64,000 nucleotides of DNA from Amaurobius ferox (GCA_951213105.1 OX578140.1:29303780-29367779), one strand, 5' to 3'; shown: positions 47,640-61,200, counted from the first letter of the stretch. Notes: a model not told the origin generated them from the letters alone. A program made the numbers and translations.

Positions 47640-48130
47640 TTGACTTTGTTCGTTCATTCATTCAACATCTTACGGGCTCGTTATAGGCTCCCAGAGCAGA
47701 CAGAGAGCTGAGACTCGGCACACAGTTTCCTCTTGCGGAACATTTTCATCTATAAATTTTTACGACATTTACGTACGTAATACGTTTGTCCTCTGCTTCC
47801 AGAGGATTTAGAGAGCAGAATCTTGATACATAGATTCATCTCATTGAACATTTTCATTTATTACATTTTCACGCCATTACATTTCATTACTATGTCATTT
47901 ACGTATACCATCTTTTACAAGCTCACTCTGTACTCCCAGAGTAAGTAGAGAGCACAAATTCGACACTGAACAATTTCATCTATAAAATTATTACCTCATT
48001 ACGTTACATCATTTATATACGTCATCATTTTTAATACGTTTGTCCTCTGATCATCTCGCGGAACATTTTTATTTATCACATTTTCACGTCATAACTTTTC
48101 ATTGTTACGTCATTTACGTACGCCCTTTAC
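47640..48130. repeat. ~110-bp tandem repeat, about four units
   Basis: GAACATTTTCAT.TAT..A.TTTT.ACG recurs near 47738, 47847, 47967 and 48062, each followed by a GTCATTTACGTACG-like word and by TTTGTCCTCTG or CTCCCAGAG. Confidence 0.7.
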
Positions 48131-48718
48131 AGGCTCGAGCTTAGCGATTTGGGAGCTGAACTTGGTGACACTGTTCGCGAAGTTAAGGGAGTTGATGACT
48201 AATAATGCAACGAAGCCCCTACGTGGATATCACACCTGCGACGAGTTGCGATTAATGATTGACAGTCAATGGAGGGTTGAGTTCTGGGATTTTGCGAGTG
48301 TCGGTGAGCGTTAGTGATTTGGAGGCGAAGCCTCCCGACTTGTGAATAGAGATACGGGGGTTAATGAGCGGTAGCCAATGTAGGGCGGAGCCTCGGGATT
48401 CTGCGAGCATCAGCGAGTATGGGACACGTAGACGATCGTGTGAGCCGCAGAATGAGCTGCACCCAATGAAGGGCGGATCCCCAGGATTCTGCGAGTGTTA
48501 GAGAGTATGGGACACGTAGGAGATCGGGTGAGCCGTCCGAATGAGCAGCATATAATGGGGGGCGGAGCCCCGGGATCCTGCGAGCGCCAGCGATTTGGAG
48601 GCGAAACCTCCCGAATCGTGAATCGAGATGTGGGGTTAATGAACAATAGCCAATGGAGTGCGGAACTTTGAGATTCTGAAGAGTCAGCGAGTATGGGGCA
48701 TGTAGGCGATCGTGTGAT

Positions 48719-48822
48719 CTAAGGCTCCTATATATAGGAATATATATATATTGTTATATATATATTGAATATATATATATTGCATATAATCCTATATATA
48801 GGCTCCTATATAAGAGCCTTAG
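48719..48822. mobile_element. 104-bp palindromic insertion
   Basis: Flanked by TGTGAT on both sides (48713-48718, 48823-48828). The ends CTAAGGCTC and GAGCCTTAG are perfect complements, followed inwards by CCTATATATAGG palindromes and an AT repeat core. It splits one array unit. A tiny hairpin MITE is the simplest reading. Confidence 0.7.
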
Positions 48823-49143
48823 TGTGATTAGTCCGAATGAACAGCATCCATGGAGGGTGGAGCCCCGGGATTCTGCGATCGTCAATGAACGTCAGCGATT
48901 TGGATGCGAAGCCTCCCGACTCGTGAATCAAGATAGGGGTTAATGAGCGGTATCCAATGTAGGGCGAACCCCGGGATTCTGCGAGCGTCAGCGAGTATGG
49001 CACACGTAAGAAATCGCTTGCGCCGTCCAGATTGGAAGAGCTGCCAAAGCGAGTTCTAGGACTGGTGACTGTCAGTTAACAAGGGCGGTATCCATTTGAA
49101 TATTATGCCTCCCTAGCAGGCGGCACGAAAGTGATACCGAACC

Positions 49144-49865
49144 CCCGTACGTTGGCGATTCATTCTTGAAGTACCTAGCAATTGCTTTAAACTTCGGATC
49201 AGAGAGATGAGTCATCGTGCTTTATGACATTAGTTGAGTTTCTTGCAGATGTGAGCTTGCGTCTGCAGCAGCCTCAAAAGAGGGTGTGTGTGTGTGCAGG
49301 GTGTTGTCCAGCCGCATGTAGTGGATAACAGGTGAGGTGCATCTATCTAGGTGCACCCGATATGAGGAAGTACAAATGAAGCCAACTTGCTACATAGAGC
49401 AAATTACATTTGATCACTGGGATTGTTTGGAGTTTTTAGGTCAGAGTGAAGATATCAAACATCTTTTGCATAGGGTCAGAATTTGATCTTACTATTTGAA
49501 TGATTTTTTCAAGTATGTTTTTGATGCCATTAATATTTACATAGTTGTTAATTTCTTTAAAGAACTTTAGGAAGTCTAGAAAGAGATTTGCATTTTGTTT
49601 GATGCTGTCTTCTTGAGCTTGAGAACGGGCCACGTACTCTCCGTAGCTTGAGTGCCGCGTCTCAACACGTGCCAGCTCCACATGATTTGCATTATCTATA
49701 GGGGTTTGGAATTTAGGTAACGGCGGAAAATTTTCCATATCGTGATTTATCGGGATACTAACATTTTTGGTTTGAGGTTTTTGAGAATTAGTTTTGGGTA
49801 CCTGGAACTTTTTGCGGTTCCAGGGGTTTCTTGGGCAGTGCCGAAAGTTGGTAGGGTGGCAGGGC
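49144..49865 (-). mobile_element. LINE fragment: ORF1 zinc-knuckle end and start of ORF2
   Basis: A 9-bp duplication TACCGAACC (49135-49143, 49866-49874) bounds the insert. On the minus strand the ORF1 relic reads CHPTNFRHCPRNPWNRKKFQ, part of a jockey-type zinc knuckle, then MENFPPLPKFQTPIDNANHV and a helical C-terminus LFLDFLKFFKEINNYV to DPMQKMFDIFTL, stopping at 49436. Further on, LQETQL near 49240 resembles the opening motif of the LINE endonuclease. Both the 5' and the 3' parts of the element are missing. Confidence 0.65.
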
Positions 49866-50264
49866 TACCGAACCGAGCGTCAGCGAGTAGGAAGCTAAAC
49901 CTCCCAATTCGCGAATCCAGTTAAGGGGGGAAAATGAGCGGCAGCCAATGGAGGACAGATTCCCGGGGTTCTGCGAGCATTAGTGAGCGTCAGCGATTTG
50001 CACGCGAAGCCTTCCGACTCGTAAATCTAGTTATGGGGGTTAATGACCGGAAGCTAATGGAGGGCGGAGCTCTGGGATTCTGCGAACGTCATCGAGCATG
50101 GGACACGTAGGCGGTCGTATGCGCCATTCAGATTGGAAGAGAGCGTTTCTAGGGCTGGTTAATGTCAGTTAACAAGGAAGGTACCTATTTGCGGGTTACG
50201 CCTGCGTAGCAGGCGGCACGAAAGTGCTAGTGAAGCGAGCGTTAGCGAAGTATATCCAATATGC

Positions 50265-50336
50265 GCCGTGATCGTATAGTGGTTAGTACATTGCGTTGTG
50301 GCCGCAATAACCCAGGTTCGAATCCTGGTCACGGCA
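50265..50336 (+). tRNA. tRNA-His (GTG), possibly a retrosequence
   Basis: Folds as a complete cloverleaf: acceptor GCCGTGA/TCACGGC, D-arm with TAGTGGTTAGTA, anticodon stem TTGCG/CGCAA around TTGTGGC (anticodon GTG, His), T-arm CCAGG TTCGAAT CCTGG. 72 nt, like other animal tRNA-His. Discriminator A at 50336 is followed by encoded CCA (50337-50339). No TTTT occurs until about 50712, so a normal Pol III terminator is lacking. Either a real gene with a chance CCA, a retro-copied mature tRNA, or the head of an unrecognised SINE. Confidence 0.85.
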
Positions 50337-50339
50337 CCA

Positions 50340-52035
50340 CATGTCACAGTGCTAAACTGAGGGCACCAGACACAGTGGTACACGGTGATACATGTCACAC
50401 AGGTAAAGGGGCACCAGTCACAGTGGTTTATGTGACGAAAATAAAGATCTACCTATGCGCACCAGATTGTGTATCCAAGGACAGGAGGGCGGAAAGGAAT
50501 TATGAAATTAAGCCCCCTTCCAAGGAACACACAAACAGAATGAAATTAGATATTATAAGTACAGTGACTTACTTGAGCGTTGTTCCGCAATTAACCCTAG
50601 AAATTCGGCTGCCCAGGCTTACAATATGTAAACTGGACACACAGGCACACAGCAAAATAACAATAAAGATCAGGTGGGAAAACACGAGTCATATTATCAT
50701 AAAAAAAACTCTTTTATTTATATATAGCATATGTAATTAAAGAAGTAGCAAAGAAATTCTTATTGGCCATTTTCTGTACTAAATATATCAAGATAACATT
50801 TGGCCCTTGCACTTAAATGGAATATGACTCTATCCAATCACTCTATGTAATAATATATATTTCATATATATATTCAACACAACATTTTTCATAGAAATTA
50901 ATATTTGATAAGACATTTAATCTGAGGAATTTAAATATTAAAGAAGCTTTCACTTCTAGTAATCATTCGCGTTACCAGAACCAGATATCGGTTCCTGCCA
51001 CTTTTCAAGACCATAAATGCTCTCATTTAGAGCGGCCCTGCTAAACCTTAAATACCTGAATTTCCCATCACAGAAAAGATGATCACAAACACACACTGGT
51101 TGGATTCTAGCCGAGATTATCACTCAACGATCTTGATGGAAATGATCTAAACACTTTGACTGTATTCACGCATCTTCATGTTAGGAACGTCCAAAAAAAT
51201 CCCGAGACGTAGCAAGCTTGGTTGGAGTAACCAAAAGGCGAATTTTCCGAATTCAATTACTCAGGGGTACTTTCCATAAATCTCGATTCGGTCGACTTAA
51301 ATAATCTCCGGACTCCACTCCAAATTTTGAATCTGAAAAAATAAATGAGGAATTAGTAATTTTGAAACAAAAGAAATTGTCTTGGCCCACACGGATTATA
51401 TGATTCTTTCTGAATCAAAGATATAATCCGAAGCACAAAAATGACCGTTGGGTCATCAATTCTTTTGTGTGCAACAATTTCGGAGCGAAAATCACGAGCT
51501 CCTTCTTCAACGAAATCTCAGGGCCAAAAGACAGACCCCTCTACTGTGAAAAACGGTAATATAGGTCGCATCGACCTTTAACTCCTTGCTCAAATTCGAG
51601 TGCAACTTTCAAACGGCCGATCTGGAACCTCACGCCATCGCCTGCAGAAACGAAACCGCAGACCCGGGCATCAAATAAAGTAATAAGAAATTAGCCTCGG
51701 AACATCCGCTTGAGCAAAAATCCCACACTTTCATCATAAAAATGCGAACGTATTCGTAATTGAAACCTTGGAATAAAAATGGCTTCCGAAAGAGAACGAT
51801 TTCGAGAAGAAATGAAAAATGTCGTGTTTCACACTCAAACCGTCATATATCAATATGACAGGAGGGACTCGCAAAGCGAGTTATGGGGGTTGGCGAGCAA
51901 GGGGCCGAGCCTCCTTGTTACTCAAAGTAATACGTAAATAAATAAATAAAAATTAAAAAGTAAAATATAAATATAGGGAAAAAAGCGTTTTTTAATGTCC
52001 TAAAGTAGAAAATTAATAATTTCCCTTTGATCTCG
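50340..52035. other. Unrecognised moderately GC-rich region
   Basis: Starts with two copies of GGGCACCAG(A/T)CACAGTGG-like words (50362-50450) after the tRNA. The rest has more CpG than the flanks but no convincing coding frame. Near 51868-51925 a CGCAAAGCGAGTTATGGGGG patch resembles the 48-50 kb array. Identity unknown. Confidence 0.4.
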
Positions 52036-52490
52036 AAGCTGAGACGGATTGAATGAGACTCAAACCGAGGTCTTATTTAAAATGAAAGTACTCCATAATT
52101 AAGCGAAGTGGCTTTTAGGGTTGTTTTTTTATTATTATTCCTTTGCATTGTCACCAATAGTTTAAGTTTTTTGAAATTTTAGGTTTTTCCATTGATTTGG
52201 GAGCTGAGGCGGATTGAGTGAGACCAAATTCGGGTTTTTAACTAATGTAGAAGTACTATATAATTTTGATATTTATTAAATATTCCTTCGCCTCCTCCTT
52301 AATTCAAATTTTCGAAATATTAGAAATTTTTTAGTTAATTTGGAAGCTGAGGCGAAAAGAATATGACTAAAACCAAGATTCTAACTAGAGTGGACGTACT
52401 TAATAATTAAGCAATGCGATTGATTTTTTTTTTAGTTATTATTATTATACCTTTGCATCGTCACCAATAATTCGAAGTTTTCGAAATATT
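52036..52490. repeat. ~155-bp tandem repeat, three units
   Basis: GAGCTGAGGCGGATTGAGTG recurs near 52040, 52200 and 52349; CCTTTGCATCGTCACCAATA and TTTTTCGAAATATTAG recur with the same period. Confidence 0.75.
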
Positions 52491-52539
52491 AGACTGCCCT
52501 CCTAGTTGTCTCACTTTTTTCTACCTTTTGAAGATGGAC

Positions 52540-53270
52540 GTAAATTTTAGAACGTTCGTAAGAACCGTTCTCGAGTTATTTCACCTTTTCAAATAATTTT
52601 ATTGAAAAATTACGTAAAATAAAAAAAAACAGTCTGAAATGTATAGCAATTATGAAATATGTGCATTTTTTATATGTAATATTATGTGATAAATTTGTTA
52701 ACATCTTTTTCGTGGATCTAGTTCGTTCCATTCACGAGTACAGATATTTTATGTAATAGTTTTGTATTTTGACGCCTAACAATTCATCAACAATCATTCA
52801 TGATCAACAATCATCAACAATCATATGAAATGCTCTTCTCTCCGTTTGTCTGTAATGCTTGGCAATAAGTTTGACGAACTTGGTAATTTAGCGAAATATC
52901 GCTAACCTGGCGATATTTTGCTTCAGATTGACTAAAATATCGTCAAAATTTCAAAAATGACGCTAACTTAACGAAAATGACAACCAACTTGAACAATTAA
53001 TTATTAAAATATTTTAATATCTGGATTATACTGCTTATTGCGGATGCCATCAATATTGATAATTGTCAATTTAGAGTTGCGGTAAGTGTAAATCAGTTGG
53101 GCACTTCTAAATAGTCATGCTGTCGTCCGAAAAGCACCAAATGTACAAGTCAACATTAAAAACATTGTACCGTAGATATTATGCATCACTTTTCCACTGT
53201 GAAAGAAGTAAATTTATTGCATTATATAGGGAAAGTCCTGTGCTGCTTACACCAAATTTTTTTTTAGTGT
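52540..53270. repeat. Second copy of the 35-kb dispersed repeat
   Basis: Aligns in patches with 35180-36600 outside the LINE: the GGATCTA.TTC.TTCCATTCAC block near 52716 and the AAGAAGTAAA.T.ATTGCATTAT block near 53204. Extra sequence lies between them. Confidence 0.6.
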
Positions 53271-53464
53271 GAATGCTTGGAATATCTGTGATTGACATGG
53301 GAGCGTTACGAAGAATGTAAACACATTGGACGCTTTATACTTTCGAAACTAATAGATAAAAATTTAAACCATTTTCTTGTTTTGTTGGAAATAGGATACA
53401 GATTATGAATATATAAAAATAATATCAATGTTTTGATATTTTGAACTAATTTCAAAAACACTTA

Positions 53465-55260
53465 AAAAAGTATCTGTCCGAGTGAGTTTTTCTTACTTTT
53501 ACTCGAAATATCTTCGAAACTATAAAATATAGATATAAATAGTAAGCTACAAAAATATGCATTAGGAAATTTAGTTTCTAAACCTATATTATTTTTTTTT
53601 TAAAATAGTTCTTAGAGATTTCTAGTAATCGTCTTGTTAAGTCGAAGAAGATTGAACATTTTCCGTTTTTATAAGTTTGTAATACTTATATCCCCAAAAC
53701 TTAAGTGCTATGAACAAAAGCGAGAATTTGTAGCTCTTTAAAATGTCCTAAAAGTGTATATAATTGAATTTTGTACCGAGCTCTTTTATTATCGAAAAAA
53801 TTTAAAGTGTCTATCAGAACGAGTTTTCTTTTAATTTTTCTTACTTTCATTCGGAATATTTTCGAAATTGTAAAATATAGATATAAATAGTAAGCAACGA
53901 AAATATGCATCAGGAAATTTAATTTCTAAATCTATATTATTCTTTTGAAAATATTCTTATGGTTTTCTAGTGATCGTCTTGTCAAGTCGAAGAAAATTGA
54001 AAATTATCCGTTTTTCAAGATTGTAATGCTTATATCTCGAAAACTAAAAATGCTATATAATCAATTAGTAAGAATTTGTATTTCTTCCTCTTTCGAAGCA
54101 CTGCAAGTATATATAATTGGATTTCAATTCACGCTCTTAGTTTTCGAAGTATAATGGTTATAATTTCGATATTTTAGTATTCTAACCTGGGTTTTTCCAA
54201 TGCGCAGAAAAGTTGTAATATTTAAAATGTCACGAGTGTTGCATATCAGTGTGGATCACTCCTTAGTGAACTATTGGTACACAAGCGCAAATTATTTTGT
54301 TTTGTTTAAAAAATTAGAAAATTTGATTCTAAACATGTTTAATGGTTGATGAGTTTTGAACAAAATAGATATGTATTCGCGGCAAGTTTGTAGATAAACT
54401 TGAATATAAAATCTCGTGAGAAGTTTAATTTATAAATAAAATGTATCTGTATTTGTAAATAAAAACCTCTGTTACAAAATTACTACAGAACTAAAATACA
54501 AGGATACCAACCAGTTTTATATGCAAAGAGAGTGTTTTTCGCAATAAGAGTAAGAGAACAAACACGTCATAAAAACATGAAAACGCCTGTAGACGCATGC
54601 TAATAAGTATTGCCCTTTTTAGAAAAATATAAGAAAATGATTTATGTTATTATCAATTAATTATTTTTTATGTTAATAACATCTATGGTTGAGGTTCCTC
54701 TGGCGGAAAAATGGATTTAGTATTAAAATCTATATTTATTATTAAAAAAGCTCTTTTAGTTTTTGAGTAATCGTCTTGTCAATTTGAAGAAGATTGAAAA
54801 TTTTCCGTTTTTCATGTTTTTAATGCTTAGATCTCAAAAACTAAAAAACTAGCTTTGAACAAAAAGCAAGAATTTATAGCTCTTTAAAGCCATACAAGTG
54901 TGTATATAATTGGATTTTGGATTGAGCCCTATTGTTTCGAAAGAAAAAAAAAACTTTTTTTTTTTCATTTTTCATATTTTCGATATAACTTAGAAACTAT
55001 AATAGATAGATATAAATAGTAAGTAGCAAAAATATGTATGAGGAAATTTACTTTCTAAATTTATATTTATTTTTGAAAAAAAAAAGCTCTCATTGATTTT
55101 GAATAATCGTTTTGTTAAAATGAAATAATATGAAAGTTCTACGTTTTCAAAGCCTGTAATACTTGTATCTGAAAAACTAAAGGTGATAGCTATAAACAAT
55201 AAGCAAGAATTTGTAAGTCTTTGTAAGCCTTCTAAGTGTATATAATCACATTTTTTAGAG
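53465..55260. repeat. ~350-bp repeat, about four diverged units
   Basis: TAGATATAAATAGTAAG occurs near 53533, 53883 and 55009; AGTCGAAGAAGATTGAACATT/AAATTGAAAATTATCCG and CAAGAATTTGTA..TCTTT recur in step, with a partial unit at 54720-54940. AT-rich, non-coding. Confidence 0.7.
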
Positions 55261-58200
55261 TTATTTTTATAGAGCCACCGCTGATTTTTTATATACTACC
55301 TACTTTCGAAAATTGCTTGTCAAATTTTAGTAAAAGAGTAAAAATACCGCTCTAAAAGATTCCAGATTTTTGTGTAATGCACACATACAATTTCATAACG
55401 GTATTTACGCATGTATTCACGAGTTATCATATTCATGCATAAATATACACACATACATACAGATGGTTACATTTTCCGAAAGTATTTAAAATGTAATTAT
55501 GAAACCTTTAAACGTTCTTTCCCGTTAAAATCTCGAATTTGATAATTTTTGTAAAAGCTATGTTTTCTTCTTCACAATAGTATAAAAAAGTTAAATATAT
55601 CAGGTCATATTTCGCAATCATATTTCAATTTTCAACACTTTCCTCACATATAGGTTGAGGGTGTTATGAATCTACAATTCTCTTCTTGAATCCACAATTC
55701 TTTATCTGCTATATGTGACAACATGATAAGGGCGGATTATGTGTACTTTCTTGTCAAACAAGCTCTTAAATGACATTCTTGATAAAGTACAAAACCCCTC
55801 CCCCTCTTTTTTGTTTTCAATGGCGTCACGCCAGCATTTTATCCAATAGAAATTGAGTATGAAATTATGGGAATCCACAAATTTCAGCTGACGAAATTGA
55901 TGAAAATGATTAATATATATGAAGTAAAATCGTCTGAGAATTTAACAGTTCTTAATTAAATGTTTATTGGAATTTATAATAGTAACCTGGGTTTGTGAGA
56001 AAGTAAGTTTAATTTTTATGGTAAAATTCTGAGTGACATATATATTTTGCAAATAGGTATTATAAATTCTATCCATACATATATTACGAAAAAGATATAT
56101 TTTTAAACAGTTATAAAATATCGTAATTCATGGTTTAATAATTAAAAGAATTAATTTGCTCGAAAATTGCAGATTCAATGGAACTTAGTATCTGCAAATC
56201 GAATACGTGAAATTAATGTAAATAAATATACGATATATATATATATCAAATTATTGATACGTAGTGTTATTTTCATTGAAAATAAATTAAATATTCTATG
56301 ACGTTTTAATATATATATATGTATATTATTGCATTTATAACTAGTTATATACAGTTTATATTCCAAATCAGGCATTAAAGCAGAAATATCGTGATTACCA
56401 CTTTATATGCAATTTTTCATGGTTATAGTTTTGTAATTATATACATATGTTTATTCGTTTATTCTGTCGTATTATTAATAAAATAGTCTTATTATTAATA
56501 AAATATTAAGCTTTGCAATCAATATAAATAAATGCCGTTGAGTAACATTTATAATTTCTGATAATTTATTAATTTAATCTGAATTTATTAATTTAATTTA
56601 ATCTGAGGGTTTATATATATATATCAATTATTATTATTGTGTTAAAAACAAACTACACTTGTAGATAATCATGCAAATGTTCAAAATTAATGAATAAAAT
56701 AATTTCAACGTGTGTTACATGACATTTTGATATTTGACTAATATGAGTTACTAGCTCAGTGGCGGAAGTTCCTTAATATACGGCAGAAGGATATAATATT
56801 GATTTCAAAACACACGTATATACAGATATTAAAATAAAACACATTTTACCTTTTTAAATGATTAAACGCGCCGCTTAGAAACTTAATAACTGGTGCGATA
56901 TAAACATTGAGAGGAAAGAGGAAAAACACAATATGGTTAGGTCTGAAAAAAAAAATGTTGTTAGATTGAATATTTAAAAGTTCTAAATTGTTTTGCTGAA
57001 ATCTGAAATTTGTTATGTTTTACAAAATTCAATTTTAGCAATGAAACATAGTCGACATTTTAATCGTAACGCCAGGTAAATGTGCGTTGTGTTTTAACAA
57101 GTCTTCTAAAAAATTAAAATTGTAGATAGCATGTAATAAGCAGAACAAATAAAGCAGAACAAAAAGATGCAAATGGGAAAATAAAGATTTTAGATTAAGA
57201 GAAATTGTATCTAGTTGAAGTTTTTCGTACAGTGTATATACATATAAAATTTCACATTGACAATTGCTCTTATTTTCTAGTTATCGTGTTCACACGCACA
57301 CACACAGGCGGGTATCATTCGAAAAGCAATCAAAATAGGTTCAGTATATCTTAAAACATATTTATCAGTCAAAATCTGGAATTCAAAATTTTCAAAAATC
57401 AGTACTTTATACAATAATATAAGAAAGTAAATGTGAATGTTTTATGCATTATGGTGCTTATTATGATAGGAGAAAACTACTAATTATAAAAATTCTATCT
57501 AGTTCTAGTTTTTTACATAAGATATTTACATACAAAATTTATATGCAGTATGTTAATTCGTTTTTGAGTTGTGCTCAAATCTCACATACATACATACACA
57601 TGCACACATACAGACATATTTGGGAAAGTATTCGAAATATATTCAGACGTTCTTCAAACGTATTGTTCCACCAATCTTGAATTTGAATATTTTTGCGAAA
57701 GTAATTTTATATATATATAACAGTACTTACAGATATATTATTTGGTGTTTCTCGGGATTTGAAATAGTGCAAATTCCAGCGGTATTCTAAATGAATGTTC
57801 TTCAAAAATTTTCTTTTAAAATATGTACTTTAATTCCCCTAAAAAGAAATATAAGAATTTCTATTTCGCTATATAAAAGTATCTGTACAGGCGGATCGAT
57901 CGCGTTTGTAAACACATTTTCAAAAAATATGGTTTGATCAACATATGCCAAAAGAAAGATGCTAAAATGGGCGAAGATATACCTGAACAATTTTTATCCC
58001 GTTTTAATAACAGGTTAAAAGCAATAGAAAATATGTTTGAAAAATCGTTGCCAAAATAAAGCAGATAACTTGAAAATATTGATATTCTTGTGACTGTATA
58101 TCCCAAAGCGGCAACTGATATAACCCAATCAAATATAGAATATATTTAATTTATAAAATTTAATTTTATCTCTATTTCTTTATTTTAATTGCATAAATTG

Positions 58201-61200
58201 AATAAAAATCGTCTACCGTATAAACACATTTGATTACATTCTGCATTTTAGCAATATGATATAATTTTCTTCAAATAGATTTTCGGTAAAAAAAAAAAAA
58301 AAAAAAAAGGTCTACATAACGTTCCATGGAAGGTTTAATTTTGCATTTTTTTTATTAATATCTCGACATATCTGGTCCGAGAAACTCGAAACATGGACGG
58401 TGTTACCCTCAGCGAAGTGTAGGTTAATACCAAATTTGATAAAAATTCAAACAAATAGATATATAAATAAAAAAGTAGACTTTCAATATAGAAAATAGAA
58501 GATAAGAAAGTGAAAATTGGAAAATATTTCCTTCTTAAAGAATTAAATTTGTCATTTAGAAACTGAATGACTGATGAGTTATAAAAATTAAATAACAACA
58601 TCGACTGGCTGAAAAACATTAGAAAACATCAATTATTTTTAATTTTTGGCATTCAAACTTTTTATCTAAAAGGTTTTACAGAATTTTTAACTCTGTTATA
58701 CGATGCAAAATTCATTTTCAGCAATGAAACATACTACAATATTAGCAGTAGTACATATAATATATAATAGCAAGAAAAACGGTGAAAATTAAGATTATTT
58801 TAGAAAAAGAAAAAAATTCATACAAATTTTAAAATAATAAGTTATAAAGTTATATAAAAACTTCAAAAACTACAAACTATAATAAAAATGGATTTTGCGT
58901 AACACGTTTGGCGAACAAAATTTGGAATAAATTAGAAAGAAAGTCTTAGGCATTGAAGACTCCACCCGTACGACTCACCATGGGTTTGGAGTAACTAAAT
59001 GTATGGCCTGGAAGTCTTAGAAGACTTTAAAAATATCTAATCATGACTTTCACTACAAATTGACAAATTTCTATATTGTAGAAAAACAACAATATACATT
59101 ACAGCCTTTATATAAATCGATCTCGCTGTTCATTAATAAGATTATTGTTATCCACTAGAGTAAGAATCCTAAATTTTATGGAAGTCGAATGATTATTTTG
59201 ATAGATTTCTCGTCCTCAGTCGAAAAGTAAAATTTGTAATATCTCAATGTTTCGTGAGGATTTCTAAACAATGGTGTCCAAACATTTCTGTTTAAAAAAA
59301 CTACACATCACTTACTCATTTGATAATTTTGAGCATACTTAACCATACAAATAATTTATTAATTCGATAATAGAGATAAAAACATACATAATTTAGTGTA
59401 TTTTTTTAAATCTAAAATAAATTTTTCAATTTTAGATCAAAAACGTATAACATTTTAGCAACGGTAAATGTTAACGTTCTTAAATGATGTCATTGGTTTT
59501 AAGTAAAAAATTCTCGTATAAAAGAACTATATTTCCGGAATTTTTTTCAGGTGTTTAATTTTATAAAGTTTTTTGGATTTTCCATACCTTTTTTTTTCTC
59601 CATTGAGGACTTTTCCTATGAATATTTACCCTGAAAATTAATTTGTCGAGTAGCATTATTATTTTATAACCCTTTTTCCGATTTTCGAATAAAAAATACT
59701 CGAAAAACTTACGACCTTATAATCTCTAGTCCGACCCTTTTAAAACCAATACGTTCTACAGCAATTATCGTAATAAATTTCCTTCTATTTGCCCACTATG
59801 TTCGAACGAAATCGTGCCCATATACTCACAAAGACATATGAACAGACATACATCATGAAAAAAATGGCTGGATTGTAATTAGGGTTGCTCAAAACATATA
59901 ACTTGCTCAAAATTCAAGAGTAGAATTTCATTGGGAAAGTAGAAAGTGTTTCCCGGCTGATTAAATGCAACATATTGAGCATATTTCCTTAAAACAAGGA
60001 CGTTAAAATTTTGTATTTCTGCAAGATTATGAAAGTTACTTTAAGAAATATTAAAATATCCCTTTCCGTCGGAAACATCTATACTTACTTATCTCCAATT
60101 CATACGCCACTGAGTTTAAATTCAGTGAATTCGATTTAATTCCTCTGCCAATTAACTCAAATTTCAAACGCCAGCATAAATTCCACTCTGCTTGAAAAGA
60201 AACGCTTCGCTATTTAGACATCAGAATAAGATTATCTCCTCTCCAAAAACATCTTTGAGTAACTTGGACTCCTAGCAGCACAGGAATCGTAAGTATAAAC
60301 GCATGCATTTACGTTCTGACATTTTTTTTTAAACCAATGGAGAAGGGAAGAGATTTTGGAATTTATAGACCTCGTGAATGGCAAGAAATAACGTGGTTGC
60401 TAGCGGAAGATCAGTTGCTAAGTAAACATGAAGTGAATATAAATCATGACCACAAAGTTTGCCTGAAAAATGTATTCTATGCTGTCTGACGCAGTAAAGT
60501 ACGCGAGTTTGTTGCGTCAGATCTTAGAAGAGAATTTGAAATTAAATATAGCTTAAAAAATTTATAGTTCTCATGTGAAGTTGAATTTTGTTAATTTGAA
60601 ATGCATGACTGGGGAAGTCAAATATTTTTCAAATATAAAATGGAAATACAAAATATGTATTCTATATTTTGCTGCTCATCATATTTGAAAAAAGTATTTT
60701 GTCATTTTTCTTAAATTTGCTATGGTATTTTGTCTTTGATTAAATATGCAAAAGTATTTTAAGTAGAATAAAGAAAATACAAAATGATGTACACAGTAAG
60801 AACTCTGGCCTTAATGTCTTAATTGATATTTTTATTAAATGAGTAATACTTGATAAAATTAAAATTTATCTATTACAGGTAGAATAGCTTAAACAGCTTG
60901 GATCCAGTAAAATTGTTAAAACATTCGAAAATTAATTTTATTGATATTAAAACTTAACTATTACAACACAAAGTATTAAATTTAGTGTAAAGTATTTCAT
61001 GTCCAAAATGGGAAAAGCTTTATTAAGATTCAACAAAGGAAATTTGATTGATATCGCTGTTAGCCTTTTAAGAATGATAATGTATTTGGTATTTTATTTT
61101 TCGAGAACTTAAATATTTTGTGATTTGTTTTGTGTGGGATTTTGCATTTCTCGCGAATATGGATTTCAAGAGTGTTTAATTTTGTATTTTAAACGAGTGT

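Larger units (their letters stand above)
48295..50250. repeat. GC-richer complex repeat array
   Basis: A family of related units built from GCGAGCGTCAGCGATTTGGA, GGCGAAGCCTCCCGACTCGT, GGTTAATGAGCGGTAGCCAA, GGGCGGAGCC.CGGGATTCTGCG and GAGTATGGGACACGTAGGCG. At least seven partial units are visible. A larger block (GATTGGAAGAG...GCAGGCGGCACGAAAGTG) occurs twice, at about 49030-49134 and 50132-50230. The array is interrupted by 48719-48822 and 49144-49865. Its base composition contrasts sharply with the flanks. Not coding. Confidence 0.8.

Noticed and set aside
47640..48130. Regular repeats considered as a CRISPR array
   Set aside because: Units are diverged, ~110 bp, without short identical repeats and unique spacers, and the context is a eukaryotic nuclear genome.
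48102..48314. Small open frame at the start of the GC-rich array
   Set aside because: Built from array words; GC-rich repeats reduce stop codons, so openness is not evidence of coding.
50261..50740. 159-codon frame on the plus strand
   Set aside because: Its start overlaps the tRNA-His sequence and the product has no recognisable features.
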